Source of the DNA: CAVQCJ01 sp963849365
GTDB taxonomy: Bacteria > Actinomycetota > Actinomycetes > Prado026
Length of the DNA: 64,000 bases
Assembly (NCBI GenBank): GCA_963849365.1
Contig: CAWKHA010000001.1
Coordinates: 744,001 to 808,000 of the forward strand
Direction of reading: 5' to 3'
Shown: positions 17,710-26,540 of the stretch, piece by piece
Numbering within the stretch: position 1 is the stretch's first letter
Layout of the letters: each line of letters begins with the position of its first letter
Notes under the pieces: model-generated
Told to the model about the DNA's origin: nothing
What the model saw: only the letters and a program-made list of their open reading frames with translations
Database searches by the model: none
Made by a program: the position numbers and the translations under genes

Positions 17710-19320
17710 CTACTCCACGCCCAGCAGCACCGGATAGTGCTCCTGGCCACCGTCGAGGACCTGCGTCTCCACCTCCGGGTGCGCGCGCCGCAGGTGCTCG
17801 ACGAGGGCGTCGCCGAGCCCCACCCCGGCCTCCTGCCCGATGATCACGGTCACCAGCTCACCACCCGCTGACAGCATGCGGTCCAGCACCTGCTCGGCGA
17901 CCTCCCCGACGCTCGCGCCGATGCACGCGACGTCGTCCTCCACCAGGCCGAGGACGTCCCCGGGTCGGCACACACCCGCCGACGTCAACGCCTCGCGGAC
18001 CGCCAGGGTGACGGCTCCGCGCCTGGTCGCCCGCGCCGCCGCCGTCATCGCGACCACGTCGTCCTCGAAGCGCCGGCCCGGGTCGTGCACGGCCAGCGCG
18101 GCGAGCACCTGGACCGGTGCGCGGGTCGGCAGGACAGCCACGCGCACCCCGCCGGCGCGGGCGTACTCCGCGGCCGCCTCGGCCACCGCCACGGTGTCGC
18201 GGTCGTCCGGCAGCACGACCACCTCGTCGGAGTGCGCCTGCTGCACCGCCAGCAGCACGTCCCTCGTAGCGGGGCGACGACCGGCCGAGCCCGCCGCCGA
18301 CTCGACCACCGACGCGCCGCACGCGAGCGCCAGCTCGGCCAGACCCGCACCGGGCAGCAGCGCCACGACGGCCCGGGTGCCGGGGGCGCGGGCGGCCCGC
18401 TGCCTGGCCACCTGCTCGCCGAAATGGGTGACCTTGATCCGGTACGGCCGGCCGGCACGGACGCCGGCCTCGACCGCGGCCCCGACGTCGTCCACGTGCA
18501 CGTGGACGTTCCAGAGACCGTCGCCGCCGACGACGAGCAGCGAGTCGCCCAGGCCGCCCAGGACGTCTCTGAGCACAGCCGTGGCGACGTCGTCGGCCTC
18601 CAGCAGGTACATGACTTCGAATGCCGGGCCGTCCGCGCGCACGTCTTCGGCCGCAGCGCTACCCGGCCCGGGCGACCGGGGGTGCGTCACCCGGGCCGGC
18701 GCCGCTGCGGGCCGCTGTCCGGTCAGGGTCTGAAGGAGCGCGTCGAACAGCACGGTCAGGCCACGCCCGCCGGCGTCGACCACCCCCGCAGCCCGCAGGA
18801 CCTCGAGCATCTCGGGCGTGCGCTCGAGCGCGTCGTGGGCCCCTCGCGCGGCGGCCCGCACCACGTCGGTGGTGCTCCCCTCGGCCGACCGCGCCGCCTC
18901 CGCCGCCATCCGCGCCACGGTCAGGATCGTGCCCTCGACCGGCTGGGCCACCGCGGCGTACGCCGAGCGGGCGGCGTGCTCCAGGGCCGCACGGACCGAC
19001 TCGGCCTGGTCGGCCGCCTCCTGCGGCGCGACCAGGACCTCGACGGCACCCCGGAACAGCTGGCTGAGGATCACCCCCGAGTTCCCCCTGGCGCCGAGCA
19101 GCGCGCCGTGCGCCAGCGTGCGCAGGTCTCTGGCCACGTCCCCGTCGTCCGGCCGGGCGGACAGCTCCTCGAGGGCCGACTCGACGGTGAGGTAGAGGTT
19201 GGTCCCGGTGTCCCCGTCCGGCACGGGGTAGACGTTCAGGGCGTCGATCTCCTCGCGGGCGCGGCCCAACGCCTCCAGCGCGTCCTGGCAGCAGCGGCGG
19301 AGCGCCAGGCCGTCGAGCAT
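17710..19320 (-). CDS. DhaL-domain protein, FakA-like (putative fatty acid kinase)
   Basis: A 536-residue protein with an N-terminal DhaL nucleotide-binding domain and a C-terminal domain as in FakA/YloV. Seen: NVYPVPDGDTGTNLYLT (Mg-ADP loop, about residues 28-44), ARGNSGVILSQLFRG (about 83-97), DAGGRGLTVLFDALL, then the C-terminal half with HVHVDDVGAAVEAG. FakA proteins phosphorylate fatty acids delivered by FakB/DegV proteins, but no fakB is seen in this window. The ATG at 19320 begins MLDGLALRRCCQDAL as in relatives. The pairing with recG downstream and divergent rpmB upstream is conserved in actinobacteria. Confidence 0.87.
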   Translation of the reverse strand: MLDGLALRRCCQDALEALGRAREEIDALNVYPVPDGDTGTNLYLTVESALEELSARPDDGDVARDLRTLAHGALLGARGNSGVILSQLFRGAVEVLVAPQEAADQAESVRAALEHAARSAYAAVAQPVEGTILTVARMAAEAARSAEGSTTDVVRAAARGAHDALERTPEMLEVLRAAGVVDAGGRGLTVLFDALLQTLTGQRPAAAPARVTHPRSPGPGSAAAEDVRADGPAFEVMYLLEADDVATAVLRDVLGGLGDSLLVVGGDGLWNVHVHVDDVGAAVEAGVRAGRPYRIKVTHFGEQVARQRAARAPGTRAVVALLPGAGLAELALACGASVVESAAGSAGRRPATRDVLLAVQQAHSDEVVVLPDDRDTVAVAEAAAEYARAGGVRVAVLPTRAPVQVLAALAVHDPGRRFEDDVVAMTAAARATRRGAVTLAVREALTSAGVCRPGDVLGLVEDDVACIGASVGEVAEQVLDRMLSAGGELVTVIIGQEAGVGLGDALVEHLRRAHPEVETQVLDGGQEHYPVLLGVE

Positions 19321-19382
19321 CGGCACCCCTTCCGTCCGGCCGGACCTCTTGCCGACCCCGCGTGCCCGCAGGGTAACCGCGG

Positions 19383-19413
19383 TTGGCGTCGGTCGAGCCA
19401 CGTCAGGTACCCT
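19383..19413 (+). promoter_or_regulatory. Possible rpmB promoter
   Basis: TTGGCG at 19383-19388 and TACCCT at 19408-19413, separated by 19 bp, in the gap between divergent DhaL and rpmB. The spacing is longer than ideal. About 100 bp of leader follow before rpmB. That leader contains GAGTTCCTGC twice (19450-19459 and 19465-19474), a direct repeat with a 15-bp period. Confidence 0.3.
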
Positions 19414-19515
19414 CGGCGGGCCGTCCGGGATCCCTGGGCCGCGCATCGCGAGTTCCTGCGACCAGAGTTCCTGCAGACCCGATGCTCACTGCGACCGTGC
19501 TGGAGTGTGTCGACC

Positions 19516-19701
19516 GTGGCTGCCAACTGCGACGTCTGCGGCAAGGGGCCGGGTTTCGGCAACAGCATCTCCCACTCGCACCGGCGCACCCGCCGCCGCT
19601 GGAACCCGAACATCCAGAGCGTGCGCGCGGTCGTGGGCGGCGCGCCCAGGAAGCTGAACGTCTGCACCTCGTGCATCAAGGCCGGCAAAGTCACGCGTTG
19701 A
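19516..19701 (+). CDS. rpmB: 50S ribosomal protein L28
   Basis: A 61-residue large-subunit protein. It starts at a GTG giving MAANCDVCGKGPGFGN, followed by SHSHRRTRRRWNPNIQ. Two Cys pairs (CDVC and CTSC) form a zinc ribbon, so this is the Cys-containing form rather than the zinc-free paralogue induced under zinc starvation. It is transcribed away from the DhaL gene and toward thiL. Confidence 0.96.
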   Translation: MAANCDVCGKGPGFGNSISHSHRRTRRRWNPNIQSVRAVVGGAPRKLNVCTSCIKAGKVTR

Positions 19702-19733
19702 CGCACGTCACGGGCTGACCCGTCGGTCGGCCG

Positions 19734-20747
19734 CTACACGCTGAAGTGCCGCCAGCCACCCGGTCCCTCGTACGCGCCCGCCGGCAGGCCGGCCACCGTC
19801 ACCCGGTGCTGAGCACGGCCGCCGTCCGGATCGGCGCCGCCGGCCCAGGCCACGACCTCGCCGATGACCACCCAGCCCTTCGGCACGGCCTTCCGCGACG
19901 GGAAGGTGGCAGCCAGGGCGTGGTCCTCGCCCCCGGTCAGCACCCACTCCAGCGGGTCCTTGCCCAGGGCGGCCGCGGCGTCGCGAACCGGGGCGTCCAC
20001 GGCGATGGCCGCCACGTCGATGCTGATCGCGACGCCGGACGCCTCGGCGACGTGCCCCAGATCGCTGAGCAGGCCGTCGCTCACGTCCACCATCGCGGTC
20101 GCGCCGGCCAGTGCTGCCTGCGGACCGGCCTCGTACACCGGCTCCGGGCGGCGGTGCGCGGCCACCAGCACCCGGGGCGACCGGAAGCCGCGGCTGAGCA
20201 CGGCGAACCCGGCCGCCGACCACCCCAGCCGCCCGACGAACGCGACGACGTCTCCGGGCCGGGCTCCGGCCCTGGTGACCGGCTCCCGCCCGTCCAGCGT
20301 CCCGAGCGCGGTCACCGACACCACCACCTGCGCACCGGCGACGACGTCCCCGCCGACCACCGCCGCCCCGACCCGTCCGGCCTCTTCGGCCAGCCCGTCG
20401 GCCAGCCCGAGCGCCCAGGCGGTCGGTAGGCCGGGCGGGGCCGCCAGCCCGACCAGCAGTGCAGTCGGCCGCGCTCCCATGGCCGCGATGTCGGCGAGGT
20501 TCTGGGCCGCGGCCTTGTGCCCGACGTCCACCGCCTCGGACCAGTCGCGGCGGAAGTGGACTCCCTCGACCAGCACGTCGGTCGTGGCCACCATGCGGCC
20601 GTCCGGGGCGGCGACCAGCGCGGCGTCGTCCCCCGGGCCGAGCAGCACCTGCGGGCCCGACGGCAGCCGCTCGACGATCGCAGCCACCAGCGCGGTCTCC
20701 CCGGTCTCGCCCACCGTGGCGCCGCCCGTTCCCACCATGGCTGTCAT
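19734..20747 (-). CDS. thiL: Thiamine-monophosphate kinase
   Basis: Last step of thiamine pyrophosphate synthesis: thiamine phosphate plus ATP to thiamine pyrophosphate. The 337 residues show LGPGDDAALVAAP (about residues 36-48), TTDVLVEGVHFRRDW, the Ala/Asp-rich DVGHKAAAQNLADIAAMGA and VDVSDGLLSDLGHVAEASG, in the order of the PurM/ThiL fold. The start is ATG 20747. A second ATG at 20738 is possible. It is convergent with rpmB and divergent from the Lrp ligand-domain gene. Confidence 0.95.
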   Translation of the reverse strand: MTAMVGTGGATVGETGETALVAAIVERLPSGPQVLLGPGDDAALVAAPDGRMVATTDVLVEGVHFRRDWSEAVDVGHKAAAQNLADIAAMGARPTALLVGLAAPPGLPTAWALGLADGLAEEAGRVGAAVVGGDVVAGAQVVVSVTALGTLDGREPVTRAGARPGDVVAFVGRLGWSAAGFAVLSRGFRSPRVLVAAHRRPEPVYEAGPQAALAGATAMVDVSDGLLSDLGHVAEASGVAISIDVAAIAVDAPVRDAAAALGKDPLEWVLTGGEDHALAATFPSRKAVPKGWVVIGEVVAWAGGADPDGGRAQHRVTVAGLPAGAYEGPGGWRHFSV

Positions 20748-20844
20748 GCTGCCATCTCCACAGCTGCCGCAGCCCTGCTGCCGGTGGCGTCGACTCCGGT
20801 AGCCTCCACGCGTCAGCGCGGTGGAGCACGGCGGGAGGCAGATC

Positions 20845-21081
20845 GTGGTGGTCCAGGCGTACATCCTGATCCAGACCGAGGTCGGCAAGGCGGCGGACGT
20901 CGCGACCGGCATCGCCCAGATCGCGGGCGTGACCCTCGCGGAGGACGTGACCGGCCCGTACGACGTGATCGTGCGTGCGGAGGCCAAGAGCGTCGACGAG
21001 CTGGGCAAGCTGGTCCTGGCCAAGGTGCAGGCCGTGCCTGGCATCACCCGCACGCTCACCTGCCCGGTGGTCCACCTCTGA
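20845..21081 (+). CDS. Stand-alone Lrp/AsnC ligand-binding (RAM) domain protein
   Basis: A 78-residue protein holding only the effector-binding alpha/beta domain of the Lrp/AsnC family, without a helix-turn-helix. Seen: VQAYILIQTEVGKAADVA, the Gly-rich VTGPYDVIVRAEA and a C-terminal VPGITRTLTCPVV. The GTG at 20845 is chosen because GGGAGG lies 6 nt upstream at 20833-20838. A GTG at 20821 is in frame but lacks this spacing. Such proteins form oligomers that bind amino acids and may modify other Lrp proteins. The ligand is unknown. Confidence 0.82.
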   Translation: MVVQAYILIQTEVGKAADVATGIAQIAGVTLAEDVTGPYDVIVRAEAKSVDELGKLVLAKVQAVPGITRTLTCPVVHL

Positions 21082-21095
21082 AGCTCGAGTTGGGC

Positions 21096-21605
21096 ATGCC
21101 CGGGCCGGGAACGCTCGAGCCGTTGCGGTCCAACCGGCGCGTGGTCGTCTTCTTCCTCGCCGGGGTGGTGGTGCTGGGCATCGCCTCGCTGCTGCTGCTG
21201 CGCACCGGTCCGGTCCGGGTCGTGGTCCCCGATGCCCGCGGCGCCTCGGCGACGGCCTGCGGTGCGCTCGCAAGAGCCCTCCCGGCGACCGTGTCCGGCC
21301 AGCCCCGCCTGGACGTCGAGCCCGCCTCCGACCGGACCGCGGCATGGGGCGGTGCACCGATCGTGCTGCGCTGCGGCGTGGGACCCCCGGCGGCCCTCGA
21401 GCCCACGAGCGAGCTGGTCACGATCGACGGGATCGACTGGCTGCCGGAACGCGTCGACGGGCAGTCGCGCTACACGACGGTCGGCCTGGTGGCCGATGTC
21501 GAGGTCACGGTGCCCGACGACTACCAGCCGGCTGCGAACGTGCTCATCGACCTCGGGACGGCGATCTCGGCGGCCGACCCGACCCTCGCCGGCCAGGGCG
21601 GCTGA
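21096..21605 (+). CDS. DUF3515 family membrane-anchored protein
   Basis: A 169-residue protein with one N-terminal membrane segment (VVVFFLAGVVVLGIASLLLL, about residues 15-34) and an outside domain with three Cys (AAWGGAPIVLRCGV among them) and DGIDWLPERVDGQSRYTTVGL, the core of DUF3515. The function is unknown. The ATG at 21096 is used, but a TTG at 21090 in the same frame is possible. It begins 14 bp after the Lrp-domain gene and converges on ddl. Confidence 0.82.
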   Translation: MPGPGTLEPLRSNRRVVVFFLAGVVVLGIASLLLLRTGPVRVVVPDARGASATACGALARALPATVSGQPRLDVEPASDRTAAWGGAPIVLRCGVGPPAALEPTSELVTIDGIDWLPERVDGQSRYTTVGLVADVEVTVPDDYQPAANVLIDLGTAISAADPTLAGQGG

Positions 21606-21616
21606 CAGCGGGACCG

Positions 21617-22753
21617 TCAGCGCAGGCCGCGGCGCTTGCGCATGGCTGAGCGGACCAGCCGGTCGACCAGCTGCGGGTAGGGGACGCCGCTGGCCGCCCA
21701 CAGCATCGGGAACATCGACACCGGCGTGAACCCCGGGATCGTGTTCAGCTCGTTGACCGTGACCGTGCCGTCCGCGGACACGAAGAAGTCGACGCGCGCG
21801 AACCCCTCGCAGTCCAGCGCGCGGAACGCGACCCCGGCCATCTCGCGCACCCGCGCCGCGACGTCGTCGGGCAGGTCGGCCGGGACATCGAGCCTGGTCA
21901 CCTCGTCCACCTCGAGGTACTTGGCCTCGAAGTCGTAGAACTCGTGCCCGCCCAGCACGGTGATCTCCCCGCAGACGCTGGTCTCCAGCGATCGCCCGTC
22001 CTCGCCCTCGAGCACCCCGCACTCGATCTCGCGCCCGACCACCGCCTGTTCGACCACGACCTTGGGGTCGTGCACCCGGGCCGCCTCGACGGCGCCGGCG
22101 AGGTCGTCCCAGTCACCCACCTTGCTCACGCCGACGCTCGACCCGGCCCTGGCCGGCTTGACGAACACCGGCAGCTCGAGCGCGGACCGGACCCGCGCCA
22201 CCGTCTCCGGCGACGGCCAGTCGCGGTCGGGCACGACGAGGTACGGCGCGACCGGGAGACCGGCTGCGGCCAGCAGCACCTTCATCACGGACTTGTCCAT
22301 CGCGGCCGCGGAGGAGAGCACGCCGGAGCCGACGTACGGGACGCCCGCCAGCTCGAGCAGCCCCTGCAGGGTGCCGTCCTCACCGAACGGGCCGTGCAGC
22401 AGGGGCAGCACCACGTCCACGTCCCCGAGCACGCGCGGCACGGCGCCGGGCTCGGCCACCGTCAGCCCGCCCGTCGTGGGGTCCCCGGCCAGCACCACCT
22501 GGGCGCCAGCGCCGTCCACGGCCGGCAGCCGCCCGGACTCGATGGCCAGCCGGTCCGGGTCGTCCGCCTCCAGCACCCAGCGGCCGTCGGTCGTGATGCC
22601 GATGGGGACCACGTCGTACGTGTCCCGGTCGATGGCGCGCAGGACGCTCCCGGCGCTGATGCAGGAGATCGCGTGCTCGCTGGAACGGCCGCCGAACACC
22701 ACGGCGACGCGGGGACGGCGCACGCGGTCGGGCGGGGGCGAGGTGTCGGCCAT
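21617..22753 (-). CDS. ddl: D-alanine--D-alanine ligase
   Basis: Makes the D-Ala-D-Ala dipeptide of peptidoglycan. The 378-residue ATP-grasp protein shows VAVVFGGRSSEHAISCISAGSV at the N-terminus (about residues 15-35), LLHGPFGEDGTLQGLLE, KPARAGSSVGVSKVGDW (ATP-grasp Lys and loop), EVTRLDVPADL and the metal-binding VNELNTIPGFT. The ATG at 22753 follows a short Pro-rich lead. It is divergent from the PLP enzyme gene with 35 bp between start codons, so the two promoters must overlap. Confidence 0.95.
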   Translation of the reverse strand: MADTSPPPDRVRRPRVAVVFGGRSSEHAISCISAGSVLRAIDRDTYDVVPIGITTDGRWVLEADDPDRLAIESGRLPAVDGAGAQVVLAGDPTTGGLTVAEPGAVPRVLGDVDVVLPLLHGPFGEDGTLQGLLELAGVPYVGSGVLSSAAAMDKSVMKVLLAAAGLPVAPYLVVPDRDWPSPETVARVRSALELPVFVKPARAGSSVGVSKVGDWDDLAGAVEAARVHDPKVVVEQAVVGREIECGVLEGEDGRSLETSVCGEITVLGGHEFYDFEAKYLEVDEVTRLDVPADLPDDVAARVREMAGVAFRALDCEGFARVDFFVSADGTVTVNELNTIPGFTPVSMFPMLWAASGVPYPQLVDRLVRSAMRKRRGLR

Positions 22754-22775
22754 CGCGGGCGACCCTACCGGGCGC

Positions 22776-22781
22776 GATACT
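22776..22781 (+). promoter_or_regulatory. -10 element for the PLP-enzyme gene (leaderless type)
   Basis: GATACT ends 7 nt before the GTG at 22789, the spacing of actinobacterial leaderless transcripts that begin at the start codon. No ribosome-binding site is visible between them. No good -35 is seen. Confidence 0.4.
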
Positions 22782-22788
22782 GCCGGTC

Positions 22789-23877
22789 GTGCCCACGACG
22801 CAGCCACCGCACGAGCCGTCCGACCGCCTCGCCCTCTCCACGCGGGCGGTGACCGCGGGCCGTCCCGACCGCCGACCGGACGCGGCACTGAGCATCCCCG
22901 TGACGTTCGCATCGACGTACGTGGCGGGCGGCGAGGTCGAGTACGGGCGGTACGGCAACCCGACCTGGACCGCGCTGGAGACGGCGGTCGGCGACCTGGA
23001 GGGCGGCTGGGCCCTGGCGTTCGCGTCCGGCCTGGCCGCCGCATCGGCCGTGCTGTCGCTGCTGCCCGAGGGTGCGACCGCGGTGGCGCCGGACAACGCC
23101 TACACCGGGACCCTGAGCCTGCTGCGCGAGCGGGTCGACGCCGGCCGGGCCAAGCTGCGCGCGGTGGAGGTCGCGGACACCGCCGCCACCGTCGCGGCCA
23201 GCGACGGCGCCGACCTGGTGTGGCTGGAGTCCCCCACCAACCCGCGGCTGGACGTCGCCGACCTGCCGGTCCTGGTCGAGGCGGCGCACGCGGCCGGTGC
23301 GTTGGTGGTCGTCGACAACACGTTCGCGACGCCGGTGCTGCAGCGCCCGCTCGAGGTGGGCGCCGACCTCGTCGTCCACAGCGCGACCAAGCTGCTCGCC
23401 GGGCACTCGGACGTGCAGATGGGCATCGTCTGCGGCCGTGACCAGAGTCTGCTGGGCCGCCTGGACAGGCACCGCCGCCTGCACGGCGCCATCCCCGGCC
23501 CGATGGAGGCATGGCTGACCCTGCGCGGGCTGCGTACCCTCGCGCTGCGAGTGGAACGGGCCCAGCAGACAGCGCGCACGCTGGCCGTCCGGCTGGCCGG
23601 GCACCCCGCGGTGTCGCTGGTCCGCTACCCGGGCTCGGGCACGATCGTCTCGATCGAGCTCGCCGGCGGGCTCGAGGCGGCGGACCGCCTCGCGGCCGGG
23701 GTCCGGCTGTGGATCCACGCGACCAGCCTGGGTGGCGTCGAGTCCAGCCTGGAGCGGCGCCGGCGCTGGGAGTCCGAGAGCGAGGCGGTCAGCGACTCGC
23801 TGGTACGCCTGTCGGTCGGCATCGAGGATGCCGAGGACCTGTGGGCCGACCTCGAGCGAGCCCTCGACGCCAACTGA
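22789..23877 (+). CDS. Cys/Met-metabolism PLP-dependent enzyme (cystathionine gamma-lyase/synthase family)
   Basis: A 362-residue fold-type I PLP enzyme. Seen: PVTFASTYVAGGEVEYGRYGNPT, FASGLAAASAVLSLL, the Tyr in AYTGTLSLL, ESPTNPRLDVADLP, VVVDNTFATPVLQRPLEVGADLVVHSATKLLAGHSD with the PLP-binding Lys, and LRGLRTLALRVERA. This is the cystathionine beta/gamma-lyase and gamma-synthase group. The exact reaction cannot be read from sequence. It is a little shorter than typical 380-390 residue members, mainly in the segment before RYPG. A hairpin terminator follows. Confidence 0.9.
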   Translation: MPTTQPPHEPSDRLALSTRAVTAGRPDRRPDAALSIPVTFASTYVAGGEVEYGRYGNPTWTALETAVGDLEGGWALAFASGLAAASAVLSLLPEGATAVAPDNAYTGTLSLLRERVDAGRAKLRAVEVADTAATVAASDGADLVWLESPTNPRLDVADLPVLVEAAHAAGALVVVDNTFATPVLQRPLEVGADLVVHSATKLLAGHSDVQMGIVCGRDQSLLGRLDRHRRLHGAIPGPMEAWLTLRGLRTLALRVERAQQTARTLAVRLAGHPAVSLVRYPGSGTIVSIELAGGLEAADRLAAGVRLWIHATSLGGVESSLERRRRWESESEAVSDSLVRLSVGIEDAEDLWADLERALDAN

Positions 23878-23878
23878 C

Positions 23879-23922
23879 CGGTCAGACCCAGCCAGGGCCA
23901 TAGGCCCGGCTGGGCCTGACGG
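23879..23922. terminator. Long hairpin, bidirectional terminator candidate (repeat copy 1)
   Basis: GTCAGACCCAGCCAGGGCC at 23881-23899, loop ATA, then GGCCCGGCTGGGCCTGAC, giving about 17 paired bases with small bulges. It lies 3 bp after the PLP-enzyme stop and 12 bp before the convergent gpsA stop. The left arm is nearly identical to that of the hairpin at 46424-46466. Confidence 0.7.
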
Positions 23923-23933
23923 GCTGAGGCCGT

Positions 23934-24941
23934 TCAGGCAGGGGCCTGCTCCGCCTTGGTGTCCCGGGTCATCAGCGACCGGGCCATCTCCCGCGGCGCC
24001 AACCCCTCGTGCACGGCCTGGACGACCGCCTCGGTGATGGGCATGTCGACGCCGTGCGCCGCGGCCAGCTCGAGGATCGGTCGGCACGACTTCACGCCCT
24101 CGCAGGTCTGGTGCATCGCCGCGGTCGCCTCCGCGGCGGTCATGCCGCTGCCGAGGTTGACGCCGAACGTCCGGTTCCGCGACAGCGGCGAGGTGCAGGT
24201 CGCGATGAGGTCTCCCAGGCCGGCCAGGCCGGCGAAAGTCATCGGGTCCGCGCCGAGCGCCACGCCGAGCCTCGCCATCTCGGCCAGGCCGCGCGTGATC
24301 AGCGACGCCTGGGCGTTCTCGCCGAAGCCGAGGCCGACCGCGACCCCGTTGGCGATCGCGATGACGTTCTTGACCGACCCCCCCAGCTCGGTGCCCACGA
24401 CGTCCGGGTTGGTGTACGGGCGGAAGTACGGCGTGAGGCAGGCCAGCTGCACGCGCCTGGCCGTCTCCGCGTCGGTGCAGGCCACGACCGTCGCCGCCGG
24501 CTGGCGCTGCATGATCTCGCGGGCCAGGTTCGGTCCGGACACCACCGCGATCCGACCCGGTGGCACCTGCGCCACCTCGGCGATCACCTCGCTCATCCGG
24601 CTCATCGTCCCGAGCTCGATGCCTTTCATGAGGCTGACCAGGATGGCGTCGCGCGGCAGCTGGTCGCGCCACCCGGCCAGCGCGGTGCGCAGGACCTGGG
24701 CGGGTATGGCCAGCACGACCAGCTCCGCCCCGGCGAGAGCGGCTGCGGTGTCGGCGGTCGCGTGCAACCCGGGCGGCAGCACGATCCCGGGGTGGTAGAC
24801 GGGGTTCTCCCGCGTGGTCTCGATGGTCTCGGCAAGACCGGGGTCCTGGCCCCACACCGTCACCTCGCCGCCCGCGTCGGCCAGGATCATGCCGAACGCC
24901 GTGCCCCAGGAGCCGCTGCCCATCACGGCCGACCGGGTCAC
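23934..24941 (-). CDS. gpsA: Glycerol-3-phosphate dehydrogenase [NAD(P)+]
   Basis: Reduces dihydroxyacetone phosphate to sn-glycerol 3-phosphate for phospholipid synthesis. The 335 residues show the Rossmann loop GSGSWGTAFGMILADAG, SLMKGIELGTMSRMSEV, SGPNLAREI, the catalytic Lys in GGSVKNVIAIANGVAVGLGFGENAQASLITRG, and a C-terminal GMTAAEATAAMHQTCEGVKS. The GTG at 24941 overlaps the plsC stop (GTGA), so the acyltransferase and its glycerol-phosphate supplier are coupled. Confidence 0.95.
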   Translation of the reverse strand: MTRSAVMGSGSWGTAFGMILADAGGEVTVWGQDPGLAETIETTRENPVYHPGIVLPPGLHATADTAAALAGAELVVLAIPAQVLRTALAGWRDQLPRDAILVSLMKGIELGTMSRMSEVIAEVAQVPPGRIAVVSGPNLAREIMQRQPAATVVACTDAETARRVQLACLTPYFRPYTNPDVVGTELGGSVKNVIAIANGVAVGLGFGENAQASLITRGLAEMARLGVALGADPMTFAGLAGLGDLIATCTSPLSRNRTFGVNLGSGMTAAEATAAMHQTCEGVKSCRPILELAAAHGVDMPITEAVVQAVHEGLAPREMARSLMTRDTKAEQAPA

Positions 24942-25756
24942 GGCGAGCGCTCCCGGTCCGGGTCGACGCCGGCACGCGGATGCGACCTGCCCCGCCGGCG
25001 CGCGGTCCGGTCGAGCCGGTAGACCACGCGCGCGTCCCCGGTGGTGGCGAGCTCTGCGGTGCGCGGGTCCAGCCGGGTGGCCGGCGCCGGTTCACCGCGC
25101 AGCTGCGCAACCTGCTCGGTCACCGCGGCCATGATGCGCTCGGTGGCCACCCGGAGCGTCTCCGGACCGGGGGGTCGCTCCCGCAGGTCGGACAGGTCGA
25201 CCGCAGGGCCAAGCGTGACCTGCATCGTCGCCCGCGGGAACAGGTGCGGGCGCTTGCCGTAGGGCGCGAGCAGGTCCTGCGGTCCCCAGGCCGCCATCGG
25301 CAGCACCGGGCAGCCGGTCTCCAGCGCGATCCTGGCCGCGCCGGTCTTGCCGGCCATCGGCCACAGGTCCGGGTCGCGGGTCAGGGTGCCCTCGGCGTAG
25401 ACGACGACGCACTCGCCGCGCCGGACGGCCTCGACGGCTTCCCGGTACGCGCCCTGGGCGTCGCGGGTCTCCCGGTAGACCGGGATCTGGTTGGCCCCAC
25501 GCAGCACCCGTCGTACGAAGAAGACGTCGAACAACGACGCCTTGGCCAGGAACCGCGGCCGCCGGCCGTTGTCGACCAGGTAGTGGGCGACGATGAGCGG
25601 GTCCACGTGCGAGATGTGGTTGGGGACGACCACGAGGCCACCGGTCGCGGGCAGCCGTTCGGCGTGCGTCCACTGGCGTCGCGTGAAGAGCATCAGGAGC
25701 GGGCGGAGCACCAGAACCGCGAACGCGTACCAGGGTTCCTGCTTGCGGCGCGTCAC
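24938..25756 (-). CDS. plsC: 1-acyl-sn-glycerol-3-phosphate acyltransferase (PlsC family)
   Basis: Membrane-associated acyltransferase making phosphatidic acid. The 272 residues carry the catalytic NHISHVD (HX4D) at about residues 45-51, FLAKASLFDVFFVRRVLRG, the glycerol-phosphate site YAEGTLTRD, and a later VLPMAAWGP. A hydrophobic stretch at the N-terminus (WYAFAVLVLRPLLMLF) can associate with the membrane. The GTG at 25756 gives MTRRKQEPWYAFAV. The longer frame to 26587 overlaps cofC and is rejected. The C-terminal tail of about 40 residues is basic. Confidence 0.92.
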   Translation of the reverse strand: MTRRKQEPWYAFAVLVLRPLLMLFTRRQWTHAERLPATGGLVVVPNHISHVDPLIVAHYLVDNGRRPRFLAKASLFDVFFVRRVLRGANQIPVYRETRDAQGAYREAVEAVRRGECVVVYAEGTLTRDPDLWPMAGKTGAARIALETGCPVLPMAAWGPQDLLAPYGKRPHLFPRATMQVTLGPAVDLSDLRERPPGPETLRVATERIMAAVTEQVAQLRGEPAPATRLDPRTAELATTGDARVVYRLDRTARRRGRSHPRAGVDPDRERSP

Positions 25757-25877
25757 CCGGCAGGTCCTCCTGTCCCGTGGCCACTCCAGGACGCCGCCGA
25801 GGGCGCCTTCCGGCCATCTTCCTGCCGCCCGGCGTCCCGCTGCAAACACCGTGGCCCGGGCGGGCGAGGATGGCCCC

Positions 25878-26531
25878 ATGAGCGGCTGGACGGTCCTGGT
25901 GCCGGTCAAGGACCTGGCGGTCGCCAAGACGCGGCTGACGCGTTTCGCCGGCCCGGCCCGGCAGGACCTGGCCCTCGCCTTCGCGACCGACACCGTCGCG
26001 GCCGCACTGGCGGCGGACGGCGTGGTGTCCGTGCTGGTGGTGACCGACGACGAGCGGGTCCGGGTGCACACCGTCGCCGTCGGTGCGGAGGTGACCGGCG
26101 ACGCTCCAGGGGCCGGGCTGAACCCGGCGATCCTGCACGGCGCGGCCGTGGCGACCGGCCGCTGGCCGGACCGTCCGGTCGCCGTGCTGTCCGCAGACCT
26201 GCCGGCACTGCGCGCGGACGAGCTGGCCCGGGCGTTGCGCGCCGCGGCACCGCTGCTGTCCGCGTTCGTCGCGGACGCCGAAGGGATCGGGACCACGCTG
26301 CTGACGGCAGCCGCCGGCACGGCCCTGGATCCCCGGTTCGGGCACCGCAGCCGTGCCCGGCACACGGCCGCCGGCGTGACCGAGCTCGTGACGGGGCCGC
26401 TGGCGTCGCTGCGGCGCGACGTCGACACCGAGGTCGACCTGCACGACGCACGCCGGCTCGGCCTGGGTCCGCGAACCCTGGCGGTGCTGGCCCGCCTTGA
26501 CGCCGGGTGGGGCGCGGACGGTCGCGGATAG
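25878..26531 (+). CDS. cofC: 2-phospholactate/phosphoenolpyruvate guanylyltransferase (CofC/FbiD), F420 synthesis
   Basis: Nucleotidyltransferase that activates phosphoenolpyruvate (or 2-phospho-L-lactate) with GTP in coenzyme F420 synthesis. The 217 residues begin MSGWTVLVPVKDLAVAKTRL (nucleotide loop), then DTVAAALAAD, PGAGLNPAILHG, VLSADLPALRADELARAL and a C-terminal DVDTEVDLHDARRLGLGP. The organism therefore very likely uses F420. The ATG at 25878 is preceded by GAGGA. It is divergent from plsC. Confidence 0.92.
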   Translation: MSGWTVLVPVKDLAVAKTRLTRFAGPARQDLALAFATDTVAAALAADGVVSVLVVTDDERVRVHTVAVGAEVTGDAPGAGLNPAILHGAAVATGRWPDRPVAVLSADLPALRADELARALRAAAPLLSAFVADAEGIGTTLLTAAAGTALDPRFGHRSRARHTAAGVTELVTGPLASLRRDVDTEVDLHDARRLGLGPRTLAVLARLDAGWGADGRG

Positions 26532-26540
26532 CCTGCTCGC

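Noticed and set aside
17700..17750. RecG start at 17750 overlapping the DhaL gene
   Set aside because: It would overlap the DhaL gene by 41 bp. GTG 17699 gives a normal RecG N-terminus.
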